Of a stretch of DNA of 36,970 nt, positions 6,911 through 16,515 are shown piece after piece. Each line of letters opens with the position of its first letter. The stretch's first letter is position 1. The stretch lies in contig JAFGRQ010000017.1 in NCBI GenBank assembly GCA_016935155.1, forward strand, positions 1 to 36,970. The letters run 5' to 3'. This DNA is from Candidatus Woesearchaeota archaeon. GTDB taxonomy: Archaea; Nanobdellota; Nanobdellia; Woesearchaeales; UBA10107. Made by a program: the position numbers and the translations under genes. Under the pieces are notes generated by a model. It saw nothing but the letters and a program-made list of their open reading frames with translations, searched no databases and was not told the DNA's origin.

Positions 6911-9900
6911 AAACAAAAGAATTTTTGCCGCTCCTTTTTGTGTTTATTGCTGTAATTAGTGCATTTGCTGTTTCAACAATAACCTCTGTGACAATCAATA
7001 CGACGTATTTCACAAACCAGACAGTAGAAAACATTACTGCTTATTGGGTTGACGGGGATGTTGTCAATATTACGGATTGGAGAGTGAATGGAAATTCGAT
7101 TGCCTATGCGTTCTGGCCGTTTGATGGAAGCACAAACAACACGAGAGCGGCTGACTATAGTACTAGCGGAAGAAATGGAACTGTCATTGAAGGAGGAACG
7201 GTTGTTGTTTGGGATGCTGTTGGAGGATTTGACGGACACGGAGCATTCAATTTCTCGGGAGGCGCAGGATATATAATCCATGATTCAAACATAAAAATAA
7301 ATTATTCTTATGGTGGCGGAACCATGGAGAATATTTCTGTTTTGTTCTGGGTGAAATCTCATCTCAATTCCGGCCAGCTGGGAATTTTTCAGCTTGCAAA
7401 CATGCTTAACAGCGGAAATCCATGCATTTTAATTCAAAAAAACGCAGGAAATCTGAGCTATTATGTTTCTGCAGGCTACAGGAATACAACGACGGATTTG
7501 GTACTGAACGAGTGGACGCATGTAGCAGTCACATTCAGCACCCAATCTCAGACTTGGAAATTTTACAGGAACGGCCAGGTTTTGAATGAATATTCGGGGC
7601 CGGCTACACACTGCGATACGCCGGTAAATGATATTTATTTGGGAAACGGGTTTAACGGATTTTTTAACGGCTCCGTAGATGATTTTAGATTGTACAACAG
7701 GTCACTGAGTGCAGAGCAGATACTCAATATCTACAACAACCGCTCAGATTTTATAAGTCACAACGACACATCAAGGGGAGAAAATTGGACTGTGTGCGTA
7801 ACACCATACAATGGTACGGATGTTGGGACTGAAGTTTGCTCAAATCAAATAACAATCAAAGAAAATATTGCGCCGATTGCAGTGAACGTCACAATCAACA
7901 CGACGAATGCAAGAAACTTTACTTCGGAGGACATCACAGTTTACTGGAGTTCAAGCGATGATGACGATTATGAAGGAGCCGTGGTCAATATCACGGATTG
8001 GAGGATGAACGAAACATCAATCGCTGTTTTGAATATGCCTTTTGAAGCAGACGGAAATCAGAATGCAACAGACTATTCAACATATGGGAGCAACGGAACA
8101 AATCAATGGGAAGTGACTTGGCTTCCTACTTCGGGGCATGATGGAGGAGGGACGTACCTTTTTGATGGAGCAGACTATATTGACCATGCTAGTCCTGTTC
8201 TTCCTATTGGGGATGACCCTTATGCAATAACCGCATGGATAAATACGACTGATGTGTGTGCTTATAGGGGAATTGTTGGATGGGGAGGTTACGGAAATTC
8301 AAATCAGGTAAACGCATTTAGATTTGATTCTGATTCTGTACAGCCCGGAGAAGATTGCCATCTCCTTAACTATTGGTGGGACACAGACCTCAATGTCAAC
8401 ACATCCATCCCAATAAGGGATGGTCAATGGCACTTTGTTATTGCAATGTATGACCAAACGACGCGTTCGATATGGATTGATGGCGTGCAAATGGGCAATG
8501 ACACTCCGGCAGCAGACCACGCAGTGCCCGATACAAGCAACTTCAGGATAGGCTCGACAAACGGCGAAAATTTCAACGGAATGATTGATGATGTGAAAAT
8601 ATTCAACAGGTCGCTTTCACCCGAACAAATAGCTTATTTATATCAACACAGGGTAGATATAATTTCAAGTTCAGAAACGCAAACAGGAGATATCTGGACA
8701 GCATGCGTAACACCGAATGATGGGTTTAATGGAAGGACTGTTTGTTCAAACAATTTAACTGTTGTGGGAGATAATGCTCCTCCTTCATGGAATGAAACAC
8801 CAACAAATCAGGAGTTAGAATATGGAAGCGTGTTCAATTATCAGGTAAATGCAAGCGACTCGCCGCTCAATAACTATTTCATAAACGATACAACAAGCTT
8901 CAATATAACGTCAACGACAGGAATCATTAATAATGTTTCTCTTCTTTCTGCAAAAACTTACTGGCTGAACATTTCAGCAAATGATACTTACAATAATCAA
9001 ATTTCAGCAATAATAAATGTTACTGTAACAGATACCATAAGTCTGCTTTCAATATATCCTAACGCGACGGAGGAGCTGCAAAACATTACAACAGAAACTA
9101 GTTTGAACTTAACAAAGAACTATACGGGAACAACAAATTTCACATTTAATGTCACGGCAGATGACATAGGAACAACAGCATTAACTTTCACATGGTTTGT
9201 AAATCAGGTAGTCGAGTTTGTTGAATCTTTGACTTCGGGATGGACAAGCATGTTCAGTTATTTCTTTTCCGTAGGTAATTACAACGTATCAGTTGTCGTA
9301 AACAATTCTTTTACAGAATTAAACGAAACATTTTCGTGGAATTTGACAGTAAATGATGCAAACCTGAATGTAACTGAACTTGCATGGATAACAACAACGG
9401 GAGTTACTTCAAGCGATTTACATTATAATCAAATAATAAAAAACATAACAACAAAAGTAAATTCCACAGTTTCTGCAACGGTGCTGCTTAATGTCCTGTA
9501 TCCAGACGGGACAAATCTGCTGACGAATGCAGAGATGACGAACGTCGATGGAACGGCATTCTACTATGATTCGCAGTTTATTCTTGACAGAGTCGGAAAT
9601 TGGAATATAACAATAACTGCAAATGAAACATCAGCAACATTTTCCAAGAGCTCATTGCTTGATGTGACGAGATTCACAAATCCAACAACGGCTGATGGAT
9701 ATGAAGGATTCGACTCAGGAAAAATTCCTTCTGCAGCGGAGATAAACAATCTTACTGCGTATGGATTTAACTTAGTTGGACTACAAATCAATTATTCCAG
9801 ATTCGACACGGATTGGGAAGCGCTGAAGGCGGCAATAAATTACACATTTTCTGATGAAGACAGCAGTTCATTCATAAAAATTTATTTTGACAAAGGAAAT

Positions 9901-12900
9901 TATTCAAATTACACGGGAGAATGCAATAAGGTGAACGCAAACATGACTGATTTGAGAAGTTACCCTTATGTCGATGGAACTGCGTTTATTGTTGTAGATT
10001 TGAATTCAACTGGAACAGATAATAAATCTTTATTTGTAAATTCTGTATCGGCGTGCATCGCGTCGGCAGTAAATGACCAGTTCCCGATTTATTCTGCAGT
10101 TTCTAACATCAGTCCGGATACAAATTACGTTTCGAATTGGACCATGCACAAAGTGTCAGGAAATAATTTAGAATATGCAACAAGCAGGGAAAACACAATC
10201 TTAAGGTTATCGACATTATATACCAGAATATATAACGGAACAAGTGATGAGTTCAAGAACTGGGCATCAGACTATTATTCTGGCGTTATTGCTAATCTTA
10301 GGGATAAGCCATCTTCAACTCAGCCAACAGACACAATCATTGCAAGACTCGACAATGGAGATTTGATAATCTTTAATAATCAGTCGGGCACATCGCAGAT
10401 AGTTAACTTATCAATTGCTGCAGGAAACGATGCGTGGGATTATACAAACAAAGAACTATTCGAAAACCTTTCGGCAGCATCAGAGAGTGTAGCAGTAACA
10501 ACGCCGCCATATTCAGCATCTATTTTGTTTTTGAACAATTTCAGCAAATTCATCATGATTGACAATGCAACTTCCACATTATACAAAGAAGGCTCGACGA
10601 TTTTTGCTCATTTCAATTACACCCAAGATACGTCCGGCTCAGGAACATATTCCATAGTAGGAACGCATGACGCTCTCACCGAAGTATGGAACCCGAATTA
10701 CGTCTTAGAAAATTTGGAATTTCATACTTATGAACAGTTGATGTATACAAAAATAACCGACTTTAACCCGTACGAAGTAATTGTAGTATCGATTGCGTCC
10801 GTAAATACTCCAACTGTTGTAAATCAATCTCTAAGAGTTTCTGAATTCCCAGATATTCTCAATAGAACTTACGGATATGTTTCCGTTTCTGACTACGACA
10901 ATTTAAACAGCACCGGACAAAACGAAACAAACTGTTCTCTGACGAACGGATGGGAAGATGATAAGAAATCAGAAATAAACAACGTAATTGCGAACTATTC
11001 AATAAATTTGTTCCTTGACGGGTTCGATATAGGATATACTGTCAGCCCGTCATGTTTTGAGGACAGAATAAAACGATTGGCTGATTACGTGAGATTTGAA
11101 AAGAACAAAAAATCAATTTTCAATACTTACACCATTTACGAAATGGTTTCAAATTACGGAGACAAGGTTATGAGAGAGTCTTGTTTTTCCAGATGGGCAG
11201 GGACTGTTGATTCTCCGACGTATTCTTACGAAAACATGACTTTGATGGTTGAGAATGCCAACTTCCTTTCAACGACAAATAAACCAGTTATTTGCATGGC
11301 GTTTGGGGATGTCAATGATTATGATAAAATGGCATGGGACTTTGCAGCTTTTGCAGTCATATACGGAACAAAAACAGGAGGCGGGGATAACAACACGTTC
11401 AGATATGCTCAGCCTAACTTCCAATTGCAGAGGGAAATAAGAGTTCCTGATTTGGGCAACATGCTGCAGAACACATATGATTCCTCAACAGACCCTTCTG
11501 ACTGGACCAGAAGATACTCAAATGGAATAGTTCATGTAAACCCCTTGAGAAATGAAACGTACAGCAATGGAAAATACTATTGGTTTGACGACGGCAGCAC
11601 AATAAACAATCTGAGTATCACATCACAGCATCAGCAATATCACAGCGGAGTTTGTCATGAAGACTACGATTCAGTTCTTACAATCTTTATTTCGAACAAT
11701 GGTTCATGGGAAGAAACATCACAAACCATAGGAAGCTGCGAGGTTTGTGCAGAAGATCCTAACTGCGGAACGGGAGATACGCAGTGGGTTGCGGGATATG
11801 TAACAAAACAGATAAATTGGACTCCGAACGGGCATTATTGGCTGGCATTCAGTCCAAGCATAGCAACATCAACAGGAATAAATCTGTACAATAAAATAAA
11901 CACCACGAGCGGAATTCATTCGTACTATGGAGATTTTATGGTAGGAAGTCTTGGAGATCCCGAAGATGGCTCGTGGAATGAGTATGGAAGAATAGGCACG
12001 TCTGGAAACATTTTTACAACCAACTGGGACATAAATGTAGAGACTAATCAGACAACAAGCGCGAGTGTGGATACTTCTTTGACGACAATAAGCAGCACAA
12101 TAGTTTACTATAATCTGACGACTCACAATCAGCATAATTTGACAATCACTTCCTCAAAATCATACAATCTTCCAGTGTTGGCAGAATCAATTTTGATAAA
12201 CGAATCGTATATCAGAGGAATTTTCTTCAATGGAACAGAGCTTAATGTATCAGATGATATAAACTGCCTTGAAGCAAATCCTGAATTCAATTATTCGAGT
12301 GTGAATGGATATCAGCACGGGGCATGCAGAGTTAACTCAAGCGATGGTTATTACTACCGGGTTTTGGCTCCTCATTTATCTACAATGGTTTATAGTGTTG
12401 AGATGGAAGGAAAACCAATTATCGAGGGAATATATCCTAATGCGACTGGCGATATGCAAAACATAACTGAAGGGAATCAAATAAATATGACCTCAGAATA
12501 CATTGCGACCAATCACTCTTTCAATGTAACCGCTTCGACATATGACAACCATTCGCTGACATTCACATGGATTGTAAACCAAGTTGTAAAGCTGATTGAA
12601 ACGCTGATTTCAGGGGCGACAAGTATGTTCAGCCAGTTTTTTGATATGGGAAGCTACAACATAAGTGTAACTATAAATGCATCAGATGTTTCGCAAAACA
12701 AAACATTTTCGTGGAACGTAACGGTCAGTGATACTACCGCTCCGGCATGGAATGAAACGCCAACAAATAGAACTGTTGAGTTTGGTGATGCACTTTACGT
12801 CAGGTTTAATGCAAGTGATGTGCTGTTCAGCGACTATTCGATTAACGACACAGAAAATTTCATAATTGATTCGTCGGACGGAACGCTCACAAATTATACT

Positions 12901-14505
12901 GAATTGTCGTTCGGAACATATGTTCTTTCTGTAACGGTCAACGACACCTCAAATAATCAGAATACAACTATGATTTACATATTTGTTCAGGATACTGTTG
13001 CGCCTTACTTCGTTCAGATTCCGCAGAATGCAACCGCAGAATATGGTTATGCATTCGAGATGATGGTTAATGGCACAGACAATACGGCTATTGACAAATA
13101 TCATTTCAATGACAATATTAATTTCACAATGAATTCCACAGGATTTATTCAGAATTACACTCTTCTTTTTAAGGGAGAGTACATACTGAATGTTACAATA
13201 AACGATACTTCAAACAATCAAAATTCAACCATATTTGGTCTGATTGTGAATGACTCGCTAACGCCGGGGCTTGTTTTGCTTGACCCGTACAATGAAGCAG
13301 GAGACAATGACGGAAATGTTTCATTCACTTTCAATGTTTCAGACAAGTCAGAAATAATTAACTGCACATTTAATTTCAGCGGTTCATTCAATCAATCGGA
13401 TAATTTGATTACGAGGGACATTGTGCAGGATTTCATCGTCAACAATCTGGATGTCGGGGAATATAATTGGAGCATTACTTGCACCGATGCTTCAAATCAT
13501 ACTAATGTAAGCGGGACAAGATTCTTCAATGTAGTCAAAACAACAGAATTTTCGGGGGACACAACAAATCTCACTCAGGTCAATCTTTCGAATATTGCAA
13601 ATTTCACTCTTGAGGAAACGACATACGGAAAGATAACTTTCCTTGAAAATGTGAATCTGAGCGGGGCAATTAATGTGGACGATTTTGTAAATGTTTCATA
13701 CAACAGAACGGAGGTAAACTCGAGCGGTCTTCCAACTCTGAACACGTCGGCAAGGGTAACTCTTTATGGTCTTCCTTTTACCAACCCGAGACCTATGAAG
13801 GACGGAGAAGTGTGTTCAGACTGCACTGAAATTTCATATGCAGGAGGCATATTTGTCTTTGAAGTAACTTCCTTCAGCGTTTATTCTGCGGGAGAAACTC
13901 CTGTCACGTCAGGAGGTGGAGGAGGGGGCGGATCTGGAAGTGGTTCATACATAACATTGGTTGAATGCAGAACGGATGCTGAATGCGGAGTTCTCGGATA
14001 CTGTTATGAAAATGAGTGCGTACCGTATGAATGTGTCGCGAACGGCGATTGTATGCCGGGCCAAGTATGTTTGATGAACAAGTGTGTGGATTATGATGTA
14101 AAGTCAGAATCCACAAAACAAGAAGCGGTAGAAGAAGCACCCAAAGCAATAACAGCAAGTGCAACGAAAGAACCCGAGAAAAAGAAAGGGTTCAAAATGC
14201 CCGAGTTCAGACTGCCTAAATTGAGTCTGAGCCCAGCGATGAGAGATGCAATCGCGAAAACAACCACCGTTTTTGTTGCAATAATTTTGATTTTGACGAT
14301 TGTTTTGCAGATTAAAAAATCGCTGTCGATAAGCAGAGAAGGAAAATACTTGGATAAGCTTGTTGTCCAAAACAGAATCGCATACAGACTTGGCAACATG
14401 GAAGAGGCAGCAAAGACTTATGAAAAATTCAAGGAAGAACTCGAAAGGAGCCCGGAAGATGTCAAGCAAAAATTCAAAGATGTTGAACAAACGTTGAACA
14501 AATAA
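6907..14505 (+). CDS. Giant surface protein 1: LamG-like x2, Ig/cadherin-like repeats, central enzyme-like region, Gly-rich linker, Cys-rich module, TM, cytoplasmic tail
   Basis: 2532-aa ORF; N-terminal hydrophobic signal, LamG-like repeats, very high N-x-S/T content, GGGGGGGSGSGS linker, CRTDAECGVLGYCYENEC module, TM TTTVFVAIILILTIVLQI, charged helical tail. Confidence 0.85.
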   Translation: MKTKEFLPLLFVFIAVISAFAVSTITSVTINTTYFTNQTVENITAYWVDGDVVNITDWRVNGNSIAYAFWPFDGSTNNTRAADYSTSGRNGTVIEGGTVVVWDAVGGFDGHGAFNFSGGAGYIIHDSNIKINYSYGGGTMENISVLFWVKSHLNSGQLGIFQLANMLNSGNPCILIQKNAGNLSYYVSAGYRNTTTDLVLNEWTHVAVTFSTQSQTWKFYRNGQVLNEYSGPATHCDTPVNDIYLGNGFNGFFNGSVDDFRLYNRSLSAEQILNIYNNRSDFISHNDTSRGENWTVCVTPYNGTDVGTEVCSNQITIKENIAPIAVNVTINTTNARNFTSEDITVYWSSSDDDDYEGAVVNITDWRMNETSIAVLNMPFEADGNQNATDYSTYGSNGTNQWEVTWLPTSGHDGGGTYLFDGADYIDHASPVLPIGDDPYAITAWINTTDVCAYRGIVGWGGYGNSNQVNAFRFDSDSVQPGEDCHLLNYWWDTDLNVNTSIPIRDGQWHFVIAMYDQTTRSIWIDGVQMGNDTPAADHAVPDTSNFRIGSTNGENFNGMIDDVKIFNRSLSPEQIAYLYQHRVDIISSSETQTGDIWTACVTPNDGFNGRTVCSNNLTVVGDNAPPSWNETPTNQELEYGSVFNYQVNASDSPLNNYFINDTTSFNITSTTGIINNVSLLSAKTYWLNISANDTYNNQISAIINVTVTDTISLLSIYPNATEELQNITTETSLNLTKNYTGTTNFTFNVTADDIGTTALTFTWFVNQVVEFVESLTSGWTSMFSYFFSVGNYNVSVVVNNSFTELNETFSWNLTVNDANLNVTELAWITTTGVTSSDLHYNQIIKNITTKVNSTVSATVLLNVLYPDGTNLLTNAEMTNVDGTAFYYDSQFILDRVGNWNITITANETSATFSKSSLLDVTRFTNPTTADGYEGFDSGKIPSAAEINNLTAYGFNLVGLQINYSRFDTDWEALKAAINYTFSDEDSSSFIKIYFDKGNYSNYTGECNKVNANMTDLRSYPYVDGTAFIVVDLNSTGTDNKSLFVNSVSACIASAVNDQFPIYSAVSNISPDTNYVSNWTMHKVSGNNLEYATSRENTILRLSTLYTRIYNGTSDEFKNWASDYYSGVIANLRDKPSSTQPTDTIIARLDNGDLIIFNNQSGTSQIVNLSIAAGNDAWDYTNKELFENLSAASESVAVTTPPYSASILFLNNFSKFIMIDNATSTLYKEGSTIFAHFNYTQDTSGSGTYSIVGTHDALTEVWNPNYVLENLEFHTYEQLMYTKITDFNPYEVIVVSIASVNTPTVVNQSLRVSEFPDILNRTYGYVSVSDYDNLNSTGQNETNCSLTNGWEDDKKSEINNVIANYSINLFLDGFDIGYTVSPSCFEDRIKRLADYVRFEKNKKSIFNTYTIYEMVSNYGDKVMRESCFSRWAGTVDSPTYSYENMTLMVENANFLSTTNKPVICMAFGDVNDYDKMAWDFAAFAVIYGTKTGGGDNNTFRYAQPNFQLQREIRVPDLGNMLQNTYDSSTDPSDWTRRYSNGIVHVNPLRNETYSNGKYYWFDDGSTINNLSITSQHQQYHSGVCHEDYDSVLTIFISNNGSWEETSQTIGSCEVCAEDPNCGTGDTQWVAGYVTKQINWTPNGHYWLAFSPSIATSTGINLYNKINTTSGIHSYYGDFMVGSLGDPEDGSWNEYGRIGTSGNIFTTNWDINVETNQTTSASVDTSLTTISSTIVYYNLTTHNQHNLTITSSKSYNLPVLAESILINESYIRGIFFNGTELNVSDDINCLEANPEFNYSSVNGYQHGACRVNSSDGYYYRVLAPHLSTMVYSVEMEGKPIIEGIYPNATGDMQNITEGNQINMTSEYIATNHSFNVTASTYDNHSLTFTWIVNQVVKLIETLISGATSMFSQFFDMGSYNISVTINASDVSQNKTFSWNVTVSDTTAPAWNETPTNRTVEFGDALYVRFNASDVLFSDYSINDTENFIIDSSDGTLTNYTELSFGTYVLSVTVNDTSNNQNTTMIYIFVQDTVAPYFVQIPQNATAEYGYAFEMMVNGTDNTAIDKYHFNDNINFTMNSTGFIQNYTLLFKGEYILNVTINDTSNNQNSTIFGLIVNDSLTPGLVLLDPYNEAGDNDGNVSFTFNVSDKSEIINCTFNFSGSFNQSDNLITRDIVQDFIVNNLDVGEYNWSITCTDASNHTNVSGTRFFNVVKTTEFSGDTTNLTQVNLSNIANFTLEETTYGKITFLENVNLSGAINVDDFVNVSYNRTEVNSSGLPTLNTSARVTLYGLPFTNPRPMKDGEVCSDCTEISYAGGIFVFEVTSFSVYSAGETPVTSGGGGGGGSGSGSYITLVECRTDAECGVLGYCYENECVPYECVANGDCMPGQVCLMNKCVDYDVKSESTKQEAVEEAPKAITASATKEPEKKKGFKMPEFRLPKLSLSPAMRDAIAKTTTVFVAIILILTIVLQIKKSLSISREGKYLDKLVVQNRIAYRLGNMEEAAKTYEKFKEELERSPEDVKQKFKDVEQTLNK

Positions 14506-14537
14506 AACCTTTCGTGTTTTTTTGATTCCTTATATAT

Positions 14538-14777
14538 CTACCGTCCAAACACTCTTGCCAGCAAACCTTTTTTAGGAAACAGTATTTCATCTATTTGTCT
14601 GTTTATTTCTTCCCTAGATATTAGCTCGGGTGCATTCATTGAATATTGCATTGGTTTTCCGTTTTTTCTTTCAAAATATGTTCTCAATTCACAAATACTC
14701 ATGCATCTAATTTGATTTATGCTTAACCCTGTTTTTTGTTCAACTGCTTTTTCGTATGTTTGTTTTGCTGTTGTCAT
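14538..14777 (-). CDS. Hypothetical protein (79 aa)
   Basis: MTTAKQTYEKAVEQKTG...; ORF-track start at 14924 lies within the tRNA, so this internal ATG is preferred. Confidence 0.55.
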   Translation of the reverse strand: MTTAKQTYEKAVEQKTGLSINQIRCMSICELRTYFERKNGKPMQYSMNAPELISREEINRQIDEILFPKKGLLARVFGR

Positions 14778-14783
14778 TGTGAG

Positions 14784-14922
14784 CGCCGTGGCCCGGATTT
14801 GAACCGGGATATCCTTGCGGAAACAAGCTCTATGGTACTTTCCTTGGAAAGTGATTCCAGGCTTACGCTCATGGCTTTTTAAAGGCCACAATTTGCGCAG
14901 TACCAGGTTGTGCCACCACGGC
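14784..14922 (-). tRNA. tRNA-Ser(GGA), type II, probable two introns
   Basis: Acceptor GCCGTGG/CCACGGC+G; D-arm GCACAACCTGGTACTGC-G; anticodon arm TAAGC-CTGGAA[intron]A-GCTTG; variable arm TCC-GCAA-GGA; T-arm CCCGG-TTCAAAT-CCGGG. Removing 30 nt (14866-14895) and 25 nt (14830-14854) gives an 84-nt tRNA. Confidence 0.78.
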
Positions 14923-14950
14923 ATACTTTATTTTTCTCAAATTGGGGTTT

Positions 14951-15631
14951 TTATAAACCTAGTGCTTTTTTAAGGGCCTTTTCCTTCTTTTCGTGAGAAA
15001 AACCAACTTTCTGAGAAAATGTTTCTAGTGATTTTCTGTCAGTTATTCTTATTATTGTGACCTTCGAATAATTCTCTTTTTTGGGTTGATAGAAGTAAAT
15101 TTTATTTTCTATTTCCATGGATTTGAGCAGAGAGGATATTTGTTTCATTCCTTCTTCATTAACTGTTTGGATTTTTATTGCTCTTTTCTCAACATGTGCT
15201 TCAGCAGAGAAAAAGCCTCTGATCCATGCTTCTTTGGCTCCCGAAACAAAAAATAAAGATAATGGAGGAGACCATTTCTTTATTCCGAAATTTGCTGTGT
15301 TTTTTAAATCTTGAACGATTGTTTTAGAACAGATTCTTGCATCGATGAAGTTTTTCTCTTGTTTTATCGAAGGATCTTTTCCATAAATAAAATTCATGGC
15401 CTTGGTGTAGTCTTTTAGCATATTTTTGTCATCCGCAAAAAAGTTAATCTGAGAATGAATGTAGCCTTTGTTCATGACTTCACGTACGCTACCGTCTCCT
15501 GCAATAAATCCACAAAGAAGTGCTTTTTGAATAATTGCATTTCTGTTATTCTTTATTCTTTTTCTTTCTTCTTTATGTATTTTCTTCCATCTATTTTGTG
15601 CTACTTTTTTGTTTCTATCTGAAATACTCAC
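14951..15631 (-). CDS. LAGLIDADG homing endonuclease-like protein (HE2), GTG start
   Basis: 226 aa; ALLCGFIAGDG and EAWIRGFFSAEAH motifs; alignable to HE1. Confidence 0.8.
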   Translation of the reverse strand: MSISDRNKKVAQNRWKKIHKEERKRIKNNRNAIIQKALLCGFIAGDGSVREVMNKGYIHSQINFFADDKNMLKDYTKAMNFIYGKDPSIKQEKNFIDARICSKTIVQDLKNTANFGIKKWSPPLSLFFVSGAKEAWIRGFFSAEAHVEKRAIKIQTVNEEGMKQISSLLKSMEIENKIYFYQPKKENYSKVTIIRITDRKSLETFSQKVGFSHEKKEKALKKALGL

Positions 15632-15731
15632 GAGGTTAGAAAAATACCGATGTTTTTAATGTTTTTGTGCGGTTGTCTTGTGGTCAGAGTAAACAGAAAG
15701 CCATAAATATGAGTTGTTTGACTGCATATCC

Positions 15732-16151
15732 ATGAAATACGATTACAACATCCTGGAACATGGAAAATCATTGAGAGATTTAAGTCTAAAAGCAGCAGTA
15801 AACCTGAATCACTATGCAAGAAGAATAGGAGATTTAAACATTCAAAGCACAATCGAACTTGCTGATCTGCTTATGCATTTGGCAGAAAAATCAAAAGAAA
15901 AAAGATTAGACAGATTAACTTCTTCAGCTCTCGAAATGGCCTTGACAAATAATGCTCCTGATGCATCATATGATAAACTGGATCTCTATCAAGAACTAAC
16001 AATTTTTGCGCATGAATTAAGAACGAGAAACATAAATAGACTTTCTTATTTAACTGATGTTTGCTTCGATATAAATAAATGCATGAGAAGGGAAGCAGAT
16101 CCTGTTCTTAATGCAGCAAATAAAATTCTAGAAAACGCAAGAAATAATTAA
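15732..16151 (+). CDS. Hypothetical protein
   Basis: ORF; MKYDYNILEHGK start preferred over 15714. Confidence 0.55.
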   Translation: MKYDYNILEHGKSLRDLSLKAAVNLNHYARRIGDLNIQSTIELADLLMHLAEKSKEKRLDRLTSSALEMALTNNAPDASYDKLDLYQELTIFAHELRTRNINRLSYLTDVCFDINKCMRREADPVLNAANKILENARNN

Positions 16152-16456
16152 ATCATTTCAATTTCAATATTCAATCCTTCTGGGATTGGAACTCTCATAA
16201 CTAATCTCAAAGAACGCTCATCAACACCCAAATCAATTAATCTCTTGTGGATTCTCATTTCGTATCTTTCCCATGTTGATTTTCCGTTTCCACATGGCGA
16301 TTTACGCGTAGCTATCTTGAGTTTTTTAGTTGGTAAAGGTATAGGGCCCCTCATTGCCACTCCTGTTTTTGTAGAAATGTCTTTGATGTAGTCACAAACT
16401 GTGTTGATCTTTCCAATATCTGTACTTGCTATTTTTATTCTTGCTGTTTGTGCCAT
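16148..16456 (-). CDS. rpsJ: Ribosomal protein uS10
   Basis: MAQTARIKIASTDIGKINTVCDYIKDISTKTGVAMRGPIPLPTKKLKI... Confidence 0.95.
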   Translation of the reverse strand: MAQTARIKIASTDIGKINTVCDYIKDISTKTGVAMRGPIPLPTKKLKIATRKSPCGNGKSTWERYEMRIHKRLIDLGVDERSLRLVMRVPIPEGLNIEIEMI

Positions 16457-16515
16457 TTTGCGTGTGGGCCATAAGGAAATTAATCCCTATGATAAAAATA
16501 AAATGAAATAAAGGC

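Noticed and set aside
13904-14490. Antisense ORFs under the 3' end of giant protein 1
   Set aside because: Mirror ORFs of a long coding region with low-complexity composition; no independent support.
14778-14924. N-terminal 49 codons of the 14538..14924 ORF
   Set aside because: Entirely within tRNA-Ser(GGA) sequence; an internal ATG at 14777 just after the tRNA is the likelier start.
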